From positions 1-24,012 of IMG/VR virus record IMGVR_UViG_3300004463_001176: a stretch of DNA of 24,012 bases. The stretch is one strand, 5' to 3'. Below the pieces are notes generated by a model. The model saw only the letters and a program-made list of their open reading frames with translations, was not told the DNA's origin and did no database searches. Positions 1 to 8,149 of the stretch are shown here, one piece after another. This DNA is from a virus. The stretch's first letter is position 1, and every line of letters starts with the position of its first letter. A program made the position numbers and the translations under genes.

Positions 1-144
1 GCTGTAGAAGCCGTTCGGGGTGGATGGCATCCCCGAGGTGATGCTGTCGCCCTCGATGACAATACGATTCACGGCATACGGCGCGGCACCGGCTCCAAAT
101 CGCCTCGGCGCGTTGCGCCCGACCCGGCCAGGCGTAATCAGCAT
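1..144 (-). CDS. SGNH/GDSL hydrolase, N-terminal fragment (cut by window edge)
   Basis: Only the first 48 codons are present; the gene runs off the left edge. The ATG at 144-142 shares its A with the TGA of the upstream repeat protein (TGATG), so the two are translationally coupled. Residues 28-37 read IVIEGDSITSG, which is block I of the SGNH/GDSL hydrolase family: Gly32-Asp33-Ser34-Ile-Thr, with Ser34 as the expected nucleophile. Family knowledge: these enzymes cleave esters or deacetylate glycans, and in phages they often sit on tail fibres or spikes that act on surface polysaccharide. The position right after head-completion and repeat-protein genes fits a virion-associated enzyme. Only one motif can be seen, so the substrate and the rest of the fold are unknown. 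Confidence 0.72.
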   Translation of the reverse strand, partial: MLITPGRVGRNAPRRFGAGAAPYAVNRIVIEGDSITSGMPSTPNGFYS

Positions 145-953
145 CAGCCGACCACCGGCACCACGTTGAGGTAACCATCGGCAGTGTCGCGGATCACCGC
201 GACCTTGTGGCCACTGGTGATCCGCAACGTGAACTTCTCTCCCGCCTCGATCGGAACATCGTTGGTGGTGGCGGTTGGGTTCAGGCCGGTCGCGATGAAG
301 CACCGGGTCGAGGCATGGACCAGCACCTCGGTCGCTGCGATCGCGGCAGACTGCGCAGATGCCGCCGCGACCGCGACCCGCGCCAGTCCCGCGCCATAGG
401 CGCGCGTGCCGACCAACTTGGTCGCGTCGAGCTGCGCCAATTGCCCGGCTTCGAGCCCGTCGACATAACCGTTGAGCGCGGTCGCCAGCGCCTCCAGCCC
501 GTCGACGTAACCCGCCAGCGTCGCCAGCGTGGAATTCGTCGTTCCCTGCAGCGTCTCCAGCCCGTCGACGAAGCCATTGAGCTGCGTCGCCAGTCCTTCC
601 AGCCCGTCGACGTAGCCGCCGATAGCGCCGAGCGAGGTGTTCGTCGTACCAATCAGGCCCTCGACCTGGTCGACCAGGCCGTTGAGCGTGGTGGCGAGCG
701 CCTCCAGGCCATCGACGCTGCCCGCCATGCCGCTGACACCATCGGCAATCGCCTTGAGCCGCGCCAGCACGGTATTGGCGGCGGGGGTGGCCGTGGCCTC
801 CCCCGTCGCCTCGACAAGCGCGTCGATCGCCGCCTTGTCCTCGTTCGACAGGACAACCGGGCCCGAAGCTGTCGCTGCCGCACGGCCGGGCGCGAGTGGC
901 TCCTGGAGCTCGACGTCCAGCCCAGCGGCGTCCTTGACTGTGATCGTGCCCAT
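144..953 (-). CDS. Virion-type protein with 35-residue tandem repeats
   Basis: A 269-residue protein of unrecognised family. An N-terminal part (about 1-75) starts MGTITVKDAAG and is rich in Ala, Gly and Val. The middle (about 79-170) holds three copies of a 35-residue repeat built on (Y/S)VDGLE(A/G)LAT-x-LNG, starting at residues 79, 114 and 149; the third is incomplete. The repeats look amphipathic and may form a helical bundle or coiled coil. The C-terminal part (about 185-269) looks like a beta-rich cap, ending in a hydrophobic tail. The gene lies between head closure and an SGNH hydrolase and is coupled to the latter by TGATG, so a structural role in the particle (fibre, decoration or tail-associated stalk) is inferred, not shown. 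Confidence 0.7.
   Translation of the reverse strand: MGTITVKDAAGLDVELQEPLAPGRAAATASGPVVLSNEDKAAIDALVEATGEATATPAANTVLARLKAIADGVSGMAGSVDGLEALATTLNGLVDQVEGLIGTTNTSLGAIGGYVDGLEGLATQLNGFVDGLETLQGTTNSTLATLAGYVDGLEALATALNGYVDGLEAGQLAQLDATKLVGTRAYGAGLARVAVAAASAQSAAIAATEVLVHASTRCFIATGLNPTATTNDVPIEAGEKFTLRITSGHKVAVIRDTADGYLNVVPVVG
444..719 (-). repeat. Tandem 105-bp coding repeat in the structural protein
   Basis: Three near-copies of a 105-bp unit (35 codons), the last one partial. On the plus strand the most conserved word is CCAGCCCGTCGACG, reading VDGLE on the coding strand. Copies have diverged at many third positions, so this is an established protein repeat and not a recent duplication. Unit number could vary between related phages. 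Confidence 0.75.
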
Positions 954-962
954 GTCGTCTCC

Positions 963-1490
963 TCAGAAAACCGCCAGCAGCCCGCTATTCTGGGTCTGCG
1001 AAAAGTCGAACGTGCCCGCCGCGCCAACCGAAGCCGCACCCGCCAGGCGCAGCAGCGCCAGCAGCCCGCTGTTGGCGGGGTCGCTGAAATCCATCGTCCC
1101 GGGCGAACCCGCGCCGCCACCGGGCGTCCACATGGCGAGCGCGTCGACATCGATCCGTGCCTGGGCGGGATCTGCTGTCACGATCAACTCGATCCCGTCA
1201 CGCCGCCCGACCGTGCCGATCGCGGCGATCTCCCAGACCAGCCCGTCCCAGAACACGCGGTCACGCTCATCCAGCCCGGCGGTCAGGGTGTCGTGACGAA
1301 CCCAGAACGTGCCCGATCGCACCGCGCGAATGGCACCGCTTTCCAGCAGCTCGCGCCCACGGGCGGACTGGAACGAAGCCCATCGCTTGCCGAGGCGCTG
1401 CAACGCACCCGGCACAGTGCCATAGCCGTCATCCACCGCCGCGCCGCTGCGCAGCAGCCACACGCGCCGGTCGAGCCGTCCCGCCCTCAC
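963..1490 (-). CDS. Phage head closure / head-tail joining protein with repeated C-terminal motif
   Basis: Residues about 2-110 look like the phage head-tail joining family (PF05521, SPP1 gp16-like): RAGRLDRRV at the start, then a small beta-rich domain with RGRE at 45-48 and VFWDGLVWEI at 79-88. This protein plugs the portal channel after packaging. I use the GTG at 1490, which overlaps the stop of the upstream connector gene (GTGA). An ATG at 1517 is also in frame, but it would add nine residues atypical of the family. The family is usually about 110 residues; here about 65 extra residues follow, carrying the motif DFS-x3-NSGLLA twice (starting at residues 134 and 162). That extension is unusual and its role is unknown. 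Confidence 0.78.
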   Translation of the reverse strand: MRAGRLDRRVWLLRSGAAVDDGYGTVPGALQRLGKRWASFQSARGRELLESGAIRAVRSGTFWVRHDTLTAGLDERDRVFWDGLVWEIAAIGTVGRRDGIELIVTADPAQARIDVDALAMWTPGGGAGSPGTMDFSDPANSGLLALLRLAGAASVGAAGTFDFSQTQNSGLLAVF

Positions 1491-2077
1491 AGCAGCACCG
1501 GGCGGAAGGCCGAGCACAGCGCCGTCACACCGAGCGGCGCTTCGCCGGAAATCGTGCCCACGATCACCGCCTCGCGATTCAGGTAAAGATGCCCCAGCAT
1601 CATCCGCACCGCGGCGAGCAACATCGGCGGAGCCTCACCCGCGGGATAACCCGCGTCGAACGTCACCACTACGCCGCCTGCTACTCCGCTGGGCCAGTGC
1701 AGGGATGGGGCAGGGCGCAATCGCCCCGATGCCTCGAACCGGTAATTACCCGGAGCGCCAGCGACCTCTGCACCCGCACTGTCCAGCCACCCGATGCCGG
1801 TGATCCCAGTCACCGGACGAACGGCCAGATCGATGTAGCCAGACCCACCGTGCGGCAAGCCCTCCGCCCGCCAGGTCAGCCCCGCCACCGGCGCCAGCTT
1901 CACCGCGCAGTACCGCTCGACATACTCGATCGCGGCATCCCGCAACGCCAGGATCAGCAGATCCTCGCTATCGTCGTCCGCGTCGTCGACCCGCAGATGC
2001 TGCTTGCACGCCTCGAGCGAAAGCAACCCATCCCCATACCCCTCCGGCATGGGAACATGGCCAAGCTCGAAACGCAT
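1487..2077 (-). CDS. Head-tail connector protein, gp6-like
   Basis: A 196-residue protein resembling the HK97 gp6-like connector family (PF05135). Its N-terminal helical segment (about 18-60, LSLEACKQHLRVDDADDDSEDLLILALRDAAIEYVERY in outline) is the typical hallmark: short acidic stretch, then a helix ending in a conserved Tyr. A beta-rich middle follows (about 65-150), then a helix near 155-170. The protein would form the ring beneath the portal that receives the head closure protein. It is followed by that gene with a GTGA overlap, the order expected for HK97-like phages. No strong Shine-Dalgarno precedes the ATG at 2077; an in-frame ATG at 2050 is a possible alternative start. Confidence 0.8.
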   Translation of the reverse strand: MRFELGHVPMPEGYGDGLLSLEACKQHLRVDDADDDSEDLLILALRDAAIEYVERYCAVKLAPVAGLTWRAEGLPHGGSGYIDLAVRPVTGITGIGWLDSAGAEVAGAPGNYRFEASGRLRPAPSLHWPSGVAGGVVVTFDAGYPAGEAPPMLLAAVRMMLGHLYLNREAVIVGTISGEAPLGVTALCSAFRPVLL

Positions 2078-2095
2078 CGGATCGAACTGGCTACG

Positions 2096-2308
2096 TCAGC
2101 CGGCCGACTTGTCGGCAGGCGTAATGCGCGCTTTGTTCGTTGGCTTCGGCGCGGACTTGGTTTTGGCGGCCCGCCGAGCCTTTTGGCCTACACGTTCCAC
2201 CGCGCCCTGATCTTCCAGGCGCTTCACATCGACCTCATCGAACCGCGTGCGCGTGCCGATCTCCATGCCGTCGAGCGGCTTTAGCAATGTCACGTAGATC
2301 TTGCGCAT
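2096..2308 (-). CDS. Small phage protein with basic tail, between capsid and connector
   Basis: A 70-residue protein of no family I can name. Residues 1-40 begin MRKIYVTLLKPLDGMEIG and look like a small folded domain. Residues 45-70 are Lys/Ala/Pro-rich and strongly basic, so nucleic-acid or capsid-lumen contact is possible. I chose the ATG at 2308 because AAGGA lies 10 bases upstream; the longer reading would need a TTG at 2329. Small proteins at this position in HK97-like clusters are often head accessory proteins, but nothing in the sequence proves it. Confidence 0.65.
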   Translation of the reverse strand: MRKIYVTLLKPLDGMEIGTRTRFDEVDVKRLEDQGAVERVGQKARRAAKTKSAPKPTNKARITPADKSAG

Positions 2309-2371
2309 GATGCAATCATCCTTTGCCAAGAGAGATGCTCAGGGCGGGCCGATGCCCGCCCTGAGAGACGA

Positions 2372-3565
2372 CTAGGCGACGAAGCCCAGGTCGCCGTACA
2401 CGAAGGCTTGCGGGCGGTAGATCGCCAACGCGAGCCGCTCTTCCGCGCGGATCGTGACCTTGTTCTTGACGAAGTTGTCCTGATCCTCGGTCGAAACTTC
2501 GACAGTTGCGTCCTGGCGGTCGAAAATCTGCGCGCCGAGGTTGAACGCGCCGGTCAGGAATTTGTCGACCGTCATCGCCTGTGTCGCAACGACCGGAAGC
2601 CCCCACAGGCTCGGCGAGATCGTGCCCTGGGGATTGCCGATGAGGTAACGGCCCTCGGCGTCCTTCGTGAGTTCGATGCGCGCCCAGTCGATGGGATTGA
2701 GAACAAACCCAGATGCGGAATACTCCGCCAGCGATACCTGCAGTGCGGCAAGCCGCAGCTGATCGATCGCCGTAGCCGAAACCGGGGTAAACGCTGCAGA
2801 ATAGGCTGTCGCTGCGGTGACCAGCCCCAGAAGGTTCTGACCCGTACCGCTGCCGTTGAGGAGCTGGGCCTCTTCGGCGAGTGCGAGACCATACCGCAGG
2901 CGCTGGTCGATGATCGAGCGAAGCGCTGGCGCATCAGCCAAAACCTGAACGGATGCACGCATCCAGTGTGCGATCGTCCGAACTGTCGCCGTCGCTTCTT
3001 CGAACTGCAGTTCGGACTGCGGCTTGATGGTACCTTCGGCGACGGGTGCGGCCGCGTTGGTGAACACCTTTTCGCGATCGTATTCGATCATGTTCGAATT
3101 GGTCTGACCGGGGGCCAACAGCGCTCGGACCGTCATCCGCCGTTTCGGGAGCATCTGCGGGGCGACCTGCTGATTCTCGATCAGATGGCCGACCGAACCC
3201 GCTGCATCGGTGGTCAGGGACGAGATGTCCTTTACATCGACGATCACCCGCCCGCGCGGACGGCTTTGCTCGGCAAACGTCTTGAATTCGTCTGCTTCCA
3301 CGAACCGAGCACCGGCAGTGGACGGCGCCGATGGTGCTGCACTTTCTCGCGCGAGCTTCTGCTCGAGCTGGTTGAGCAATCCCTTGACCTCGTTCAGTCC
3401 TGTGATTGCCTCGTCGGCCTTAACCTTCTCTGCTTCGGTCAGCTGCTTGCCTTCCTGCGCCAGCGCGAGAGCCTTCTCGGCGATGTCCTGGACTTCGCTG
3501 TGACGGCGCTCGAACGCAGCAGTGGTCTCGGCGGCCAGATCGGCCGCAGACTTCTGTTCACTCAT
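2372..3565 (-). CDS. Major capsid protein, HK97 fold
   Basis: A 397-residue protein matching the HK97 major capsid family (PF05065) in length, layout and neighbours. Residues about 1-95 form an Ala/Glu/Lys-rich helical delta domain that acts as internal scaffold. The Ala/Pro/Ser linker at about 75-87 is where the adjacent protease would be expected to cut. The rest is the capsid core: the N-arm and E-loop region (about 130-175), the spine helix (about 200-245, with LRYGLALAEEAQLLNG) and the A domain. The C-terminus contains VTIRAEERLALAIYRPQAF, a typical P-domain ending. AGGGA lies 8 bases upstream of the ATG. The prohead protease and portal genes precede it, as in HK97. Whether it cross-links like HK97 gp5 cannot be judged from sequence. 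Confidence 0.93.
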   Translation of the reverse strand: MSEQKSAADLAAETTAAFERRHSEVQDIAEKALALAQEGKQLTEAEKVKADEAITGLNEVKGLLNQLEQKLARESAAPSAPSTAGARFVEADEFKTFAEQSRPRGRVIVDVKDISSLTTDAAGSVGHLIENQQVAPQMLPKRRMTVRALLAPGQTNSNMIEYDREKVFTNAAAPVAEGTIKPQSELQFEEATATVRTIAHWMRASVQVLADAPALRSIIDQRLRYGLALAEEAQLLNGSGTGQNLLGLVTAATAYSAAFTPVSATAIDQLRLAALQVSLAEYSASGFVLNPIDWARIELTKDAEGRYLIGNPQGTISPSLWGLPVVATQAMTVDKFLTGAFNLGAQIFDRQDATVEVSTEDQDNFVKNKVTIRAEERLALAIYRPQAFVYGDLGFVA

Positions 3566-3592
3566 TTCGAAAATCCCTGTGCTGGGGTGAGT

Positions 3593-4249
3593 TCAGGCGC
3601 TCAATTGCGCCGCAAGTGCCGCAAGATATTCTTCGGCATCGGTGGTGTTGCCGGGCTCACCCCGGAGCAACGGAGCGAGGCCTTTCCCGGCGATCGCCGC
3701 GGCCTCGGACTTCGAAAAGCCTGCCTCGCGCAGGAACGTCTCGAATTCGGGAAGCGAAGGCAAACCGCCGACGCGAATGTTCTTGACCGCCGTCACTGCG
3801 GCCGCACGGTTTGCCGGAAAGTTTACCGGAGAAATCTCCCACAGGTTCACCTTCTCCAGCAGCCGCACGCCCTTGCGCTTCGGGTCGTCTCGGCTCTCGA
3901 TGGTCTCATATCCGATCGAAAGGCCGCGCATCGCGTTGCGGGCAAGAGCGCGGTGCACCCGCACGCCGAGCGGATCGTCAAGGTCAATCTGCCCCTTGAC
4001 CCACAATCCCTTTCGATCCTCGCCGAGGTCGATCCAGTTGCCGATCGGTAGCTCGCTGGACTGGTGGCCCCACAGCATCAGCGGCATAGTCCCTGCCGCC
4101 TTGTGCTCGGCCACCGAATCCTTGAATGCCCCGCGCAGGATTACGTCGCCATAACTGTCGGGCTCGCCGCCGAAGGTGCTGCCGTAACCCTCGATCACAC
4201 CTGCAGCATCGGCGGCCTTGATCTCCAGGCCGAAATCCTTGTGAAACAT
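3593..4249 (-). CDS. Prohead maturation protease (HK97 gp4-like)
   Basis: A 218-residue protein of the HK97 prohead protease family (PF04586, herpesvirus-type serine protease fold). A catalytic triad is readable: His62 in MLWGHQ, Ser111 in GLSIGYE and Glu138 in LWEIS. It opens with a beta-rich segment that includes EGYGSTFGGEPDSYGD, also typical. It would cleave the capsid delta domain and itself during maturation. The ATG at 4249 overlaps the portal stop (TGATG), so the longer upstream extension in this frame is rejected. The C-terminal 60 residues (Ala/Glu-rich) may be the self-cleaved or capsid-targeting tail. Confidence 0.92.
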   Translation of the reverse strand: MFHKDFGLEIKAADAAGVIEGYGSTFGGEPDSYGDVILRGAFKDSVAEHKAAGTMPLMLWGHQSSELPIGNWIDLGEDRKGLWVKGQIDLDDPLGVRVHRALARNAMRGLSIGYETIESRDDPKRKGVRLLEKVNLWEISPVNFPANRAAAVTAVKNIRVGGLPSLPEFETFLREAGFSKSEAAAIAGKGLAPLLRGEPGNTTDAEEYLAALAAQLSA

Positions 4250-5529
4250 CACTGGTTCTCCTGCCCGGCTTGCGCGATTGGGACGTTCTGCATCTGCATG
4301 CGGGGCACGTCGCCGCCCTCGACAGGCGGTAGGTTTTCCAGGGCGCGCACTTCGTTGATGGTGCGCCACCCGTTTTGCAGACCGGACTGGTAAAAGTCGG
4401 CCCGGCTCTTGCTATCGCCCCGCAGAAGGCCCTCAAGATTGAATTCGATCGAGATACCGCTCTCTCGATCGGACCATGTAAGTAATTGTTTTTCCAGAGC
4501 TTGCTCGATCCTTTTAAGGCGGCGGCGCAGGCTGAATTTGACGAAGCCGAGCGTCTGCTGCTCAAGGCCACTTCCCCAGCTCGTCGATTTTTCGGAATGT
4601 CCGACCATGTGGGGCGGTACGCCGAATATGCGGCAGATTTCCTCGACGCCCCAACCACGAGTTTCGATCATCTGCGCATCTTCCGGCGACAGGTCGAGAG
4701 CCTGAAATGTCATGCCCCGATCGAGCAGCAGCGGCCGGCCTTGGTTGCGAGCGCCCAGATATCTCTCCCGAAGATAATCATCGAACTGGCTGCGCTGTTC
4801 GGCCGTTAAGGCGACCTCGGGTTTGGTCGTGAATACACCTGTGGTGCGAATGCCATTGGCAAAGATCGTCTCGGCTGCCGAGTCCGCTGACATTGCGGCG
4901 TCAAACGCTGGGCGACATGTTGCGATCGTCGACAGTCCGCCCAGCGCGTCACCAAGCGGGCCGCGGATGTGCAAAACCTTTTCCTCAGTTTCTGACATCT
5001 CTTCTCCGGCTACCGTCCAATTGTAGAGGATGTGCCCGGACTTCAGTCGACGCGCCTTCATGCGATCTGGACGTATCGGCTCCAGAGAAACGATGCCGCC
5101 GGCAACCCCGCGTTTTATCAGTGCGTAGGCGTTCCCCTGCAGCTCAATGCCCGCAGTCTGGTATTCCCAGAAATCTACGGCCGTTTGATCATGGTTCGGA
5201 CTATCATGCAGCAGCCAGAACAATGGATGCTCGCGCGCCACGTGCTTCACTTCGCCATCCCGGCGGTAAACCATCAGCGGCAGCGAGCCGATCGTTCCCG
5301 CAATCAGATTTACACACGCCCATGTGGCGGAGTGGCCAATCGCGTTGCGGTTTCTGACCGCCAGTGCGTCCTGCATTTCAGCGACGGTGACTTGATTGCG
5401 GATGAAATTATCGGCGTGCTCGGTGGACACCGCCGAACCCCGCCAAGGCTGAACATCTTTGCCGATGATCGGACGAGACCAAGCTAGCTCCGCCCGCTGA
5501 GCAGCCGAAGATAGTCGATATGCAGCCAT
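4249..5529 (-). CDS. Portal protein, HK97 family
   Basis: A 426-residue phage portal protein (PF04860). Visible features are the N-terminal NAIGHSATWACVNLIAGTIG segment, LPLMVYRRDG, and the mid-region DGRGL-like motif replaced here by LLLDRGMTFQALDLSPED. The family hallmark EEICRIFGVPPHMVGHSE follows. Twelve copies would form the DNA entry channel at one head vertex and dock the terminase. The ATG at 5529 shares its A with the large terminase stop (TGATG), which is why it is preferred over the in-frame start seven codons upstream. The C-terminus overlaps the protease start in the same way. The order terminase-portal-protease-capsid is the standard HK97 one. Confidence 0.93.
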   Translation of the reverse strand: MAAYRLSSAAQRAELAWSRPIIGKDVQPWRGSAVSTEHADNFIRNQVTVAEMQDALAVRNRNAIGHSATWACVNLIAGTIGSLPLMVYRRDGEVKHVAREHPLFWLLHDSPNHDQTAVDFWEYQTAGIELQGNAYALIKRGVAGGIVSLEPIRPDRMKARRLKSGHILYNWTVAGEEMSETEEKVLHIRGPLGDALGGLSTIATCRPAFDAAMSADSAAETIFANGIRTTGVFTTKPEVALTAEQRSQFDDYLRERYLGARNQGRPLLLDRGMTFQALDLSPEDAQMIETRGWGVEEICRIFGVPPHMVGHSEKSTSWGSGLEQQTLGFVKFSLRRRLKRIEQALEKQLLTWSDRESGISIEFNLEGLLRGDSKSRADFYQSGLQNGWRTINEVRALENLPPVEGGDVPRMQMQNVPIAQAGQENQ

Positions 5530-7283
5530 CACGCGTAACCCGCGATCCACTCATCGACCGAGAATAGGTTGCCAGCCAACGGATTCGCCTCGAGCAGTTT
5601 CGTCGCGTTCATGCCCGCCATCAGCGGGTCGATCTTCGCCGTGCCGGAGGCGTTCTTGACCAGCATGACCGTCTGCCTCCCTTGCTCTTCCTTGGCGTTT
5701 CCGACGCACCACGCCATCAGCGCGGATCCGTTGTGCAGCGCGCCGGCGAACTTCAACTTGCGGGCCAGCCCGACGATTGCCGACATCAGGCGGTATCCCT
5801 GCCCGACCGCGACCATCTGTTCTTCCTTCACCCCAGCGGCGATCAGTGCATCGACCAGGTCGGCCACCCCTTGGGGGTCGAGCCCGATCGCATTCTTCTC
5901 GGGCAACAGGCCGCTTTCCTTGACCAATACCACCACTTCCACGATCTCGCGGATATCTTGGGGCAGGGCGTAATCGTCGCCCTCGTCGTCGATATCCGAC
6001 TTCGGCAAAGCCGCTTCGCAGATTACCAGGTCACCGTCCGCCGCGAAGCCGCGCAGGATCGACGCGATCGACTTCCGCAGTTTCAGCACATCGGGCCAGA
6101 CCCATGCCTTGAACCAGTAGAGCCAGCGCCCCGTAACCTTCTCGCGGCCAGCGACGCAAAGGCCGTAAAGGTCATCCAGGCCGCCGCCGTCAATCCCGAT
6201 TACCACGACCTCGCATCGCGCCAGCAACGCATCGAGGGAGAGCGATCGGTCAGCCGCAGCGTCCCAGTAATCCGCGCCGCGCCACCGGTCGCGCCTCAGC
6301 CGCAGTCCGATCTCGACGTTGAGGTATTTCGCCAGCACCACCTGGATGCTGCCGGTGTCCTCGTCGTCGTCGATCTCGCCGCCATTGGCTTTGCGCAGCT
6401 TGCCGCTGATGAAGGCCTCGGTCACCGACCGTCCGAGGTTCGGGTTGGTGACGTAGAAGTTCTCGGGCTTGAGGTAAGCCTGCGCTTCGATCATCGCCTC
6501 GGGCCACTCGTACAGCATCCCGAAACAGCTGTTGTCCTCGATCCGTCCGTCGCGAACGTCGCGGAAATATTCCAGCTTGTCCTTGAACACACCTGCCGGC
6601 GGCTCGTCGCTATGCGTGGTCAGATAGACCACGAAGCCCTCCGGCCGCGACGCCATGCCGCCCGTCGCCTCCTCAAACATCGCGTCGGCGTCAGGGCGCT
6701 TCCCGAATAGCCACAGTTCATCGACCAGGATGAACCCTGCTTTCGAACCGCCCAGCGTTCCACTGTCCGCCGCGATGATCCTCAGTTCCGCCCCGGTCAC
6801 GCGATGCTTGATCAATCGCTGGTTCGCGACGATGTGGAACATCGCGTCGAGCTTCGGGTCGGCGCGGATCATGCCCGATGCCGGCCTGAAACTGTTGCCG
6901 GCCACTTGAATGGTCGGCGCTAGAATGATCAGCTCCGCAAGTTCGCGCCAGTTCCGGATCATGGCCGTTACCATGATGCCGGCTGCCAGCGTCGACTTCG
7001 TGTTCTTCTTGCTGATCAGGAGCATGAACTCCGTGATCAGTCTGATGCCCGCCTTGGCGTCGTAGGCCCCAAAGATCGCGCGCACGAACTCGATGACGAA
7101 ACTGTCGTCCTCGTACAGTTCGCCGAAGGTCGGCCTGCCAGGAAGATCGACGACGCGCAGCGACTTGAACACCTCGACTGCTGCGTCGGCTTCCGCCGGG
7201 AACAGCGGCTCGAACGGTACAAGGCTGCGCCGCGCGACGATCCGCTCTTCCCAATCGGGGCAGGCCGTCGACCAGGTCGGCAT
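5529..7283 (-). CDS. Terminase large subunit, HK97-type
   Basis: A 584-residue terminase large subunit (Terminase_1 type): the ATP-driven packaging motor with a C-terminal RNase H-fold nuclease. A Walker A-like segment SKKNTKST lies at 91-98. Walker B GFILVDEL is at 183-190, with Asp188 and Glu189 as the acidic pair. The coupling segment VVYLTTHSDEPP is at 218-229. The nuclease domain starts near VVVIGIDGGGLDDLYGL, with Asp365 the likely first metal ligand. The lysine-rich, poor-glycine Walker A is normal for this family. It follows the small subunit by one base and overlaps the portal gene by TGATG. With HNH and small terminase genes next to it, a cos-type packaging system is likely. Confidence 0.93.
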   Translation of the reverse strand: MPTWSTACPDWEERIVARRSLVPFEPLFPAEADAAVEVFKSLRVVDLPGRPTFGELYEDDSFVIEFVRAIFGAYDAKAGIRLITEFMLLISKKNTKSTLAAGIMVTAMIRNWRELAELIILAPTIQVAGNSFRPASGMIRADPKLDAMFHIVANQRLIKHRVTGAELRIIAADSGTLGGSKAGFILVDELWLFGKRPDADAMFEEATGGMASRPEGFVVYLTTHSDEPPAGVFKDKLEYFRDVRDGRIEDNSCFGMLYEWPEAMIEAQAYLKPENFYVTNPNLGRSVTEAFISGKLRKANGGEIDDDEDTGSIQVVLAKYLNVEIGLRLRRDRWRGADYWDAAADRSLSLDALLARCEVVVIGIDGGGLDDLYGLCVAGREKVTGRWLYWFKAWVWPDVLKLRKSIASILRGFAADGDLVICEAALPKSDIDDEGDDYALPQDIREIVEVVVLVKESGLLPEKNAIGLDPQGVADLVDALIAAGVKEEQMVAVGQGYRLMSAIVGLARKLKFAGALHNGSALMAWCVGNAKEEQGRQTVMLVKNASGTAKIDPLMAGMNATKLLEANPLAGNLFSVDEWIAGYA

Positions 7284-7284
7284 G

Positions 7285-7764
7285 TCAGTTGATCAGGTTG
7301 GGCATCGGCGGTGCGGGCGGAGGCTCGTACAATCCGGTCTGCTCGCGCGCCGCACGATCGGCCTCAGCCTTCTTGCCGAGCTTCGGTTCCTTCGTCGGCG
7401 CTGCCGAGGCCTGTGCAGTCGCGCTGTCACGCATGCGTAGCTGGTCAAGACGCCGGGCGAGCTCCCGCTCCGCGCTGACATTTCCAGCGGCGGCCTGGTC
7501 GTTCAGCCGCACAAGCTGCAGCATCTCGAGCTTGACCCGGGCTAGCTTCCGCTTCCGGCACTCTGAAAAGAATACCCGCCGAAAAGTCGGCTGCGACATC
7601 CCGGCGACCTCGGCCGCTTCTTTGATAGTCAGTCCCCGTGCGAAGCACAGCAGCACACGATCCGAACCCTCGCGGCTCCAGAAAACTTCCGGCCGCCCAG
7701 GCCCGTTACGACGCGCGAGAACCGGCTCGCCGAACAGGTCGACATCCAGTTTTTCATCGCTCAT
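7285..7764 (-). CDS. Terminase small subunit (probable)
   Basis: A 159-residue protein directly upstream of the large terminase, one base from its start. Residues about 44-66 (GLTIKEAAEVAGMSQPTFRRVFF) form a clear helix-turn-helix of the kind that recognises cos or pac DNA. A charged helical segment follows (about 70-112) that could mediate ring assembly. The C-terminus (about 130-159) is rich in Pro and Ala, ending PPPAPPMPNLIN, and could bind the large subunit. The call rests on the HTH plus position; overall sequence is not one I can assign to a specific small-terminase family. Confidence 0.72.
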   Translation of the reverse strand: MSDEKLDVDLFGEPVLARRNGPGRPEVFWSREGSDRVLLCFARGLTIKEAAEVAGMSQPTFRRVFFSECRKRKLARVKLEMLQLVRLNDQAAAGNVSAERELARRLDQLRMRDSATAQASAAPTKEPKLGKKAEADRAAREQTGLYEPPPAPPMPNLIN

Positions 7765-7840
7765 GAAAAAAATCTCTGAATGAGAGGGGCGGAGGTTACT
7801 GGGACCTCAGCCCCCCAGACTTTCGACCACCCCCCGCCCG

Positions 7841-8149
7841 TCAGCGCCGCCACACCCGCTGAGCGCGCGCCGCCGCCGTTTTCCCATTGTGATGCCCGAC
7901 GCAGTACCAGTCCGTCTCGTCGAGCGGCGGCAGGTCCGCGCCGCCGTCCTTTCGCTCGGTCCTGTGGTCGAGGATCAGCTTTCCGCCCTTGCCGCAGACA
8001 CAGCAGAACGCGGGCCCTTGCGCCTTCTTGGCGGCGCGCAGGTCGCGCCACGCTTTCGAGAGATAGAACGGGTCGACGACCTTGGGCGCTGGCGCGATCC
8101 GCGGCTTCATCGCACCGAGCCGCCCCGGCATCGACGTCAGACGCGGCAT
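7841..8149 (-). CDS. HNH endonuclease, packaging-associated
   Basis: A 102-residue HNH nuclease (PF01844 type). The zinc/catalytic core is readable: Cys49-x2-Cys52, the first His in LILDHRTERKDGG (His62), and Cys83-x2-His86-His87-Asn88 before GKTA. Family knowledge: in HK97-type cos phages a small HNH protein encoded beside the terminase is needed for cos cleavage and morphogenesis. Its place just before the small terminase fits that role. The ATG at 8149 is used because GGAG lies 5 bases upstream; the ORF could extend to 8185 but without support. It is probably the first gene of the late operon. Confidence 0.9.
   Translation of the reverse strand: MPRLTSMPGRLGAMKPRIAPAPKVVDPFYLSKAWRDLRAAKKAQGPAFCCVCGKGGKLILDHRTERKDGGADLPPLDETDWYCVGHHNGKTAAARAQRVWRR

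Noticed and set aside
2408-4051. 547-codon open frame on the plus strand across capsid and protease
   Set aside because: Antisense shadow of two well-recognised structural genes.
1-8149. Gene transfer agent instead of a phage
   Set aside because: The structural order could suggest one, but the same window has a serine integrase, cI/cro switch, own primase and helicase, and HNH/small terminase genes, all pointing to a temperate phage.
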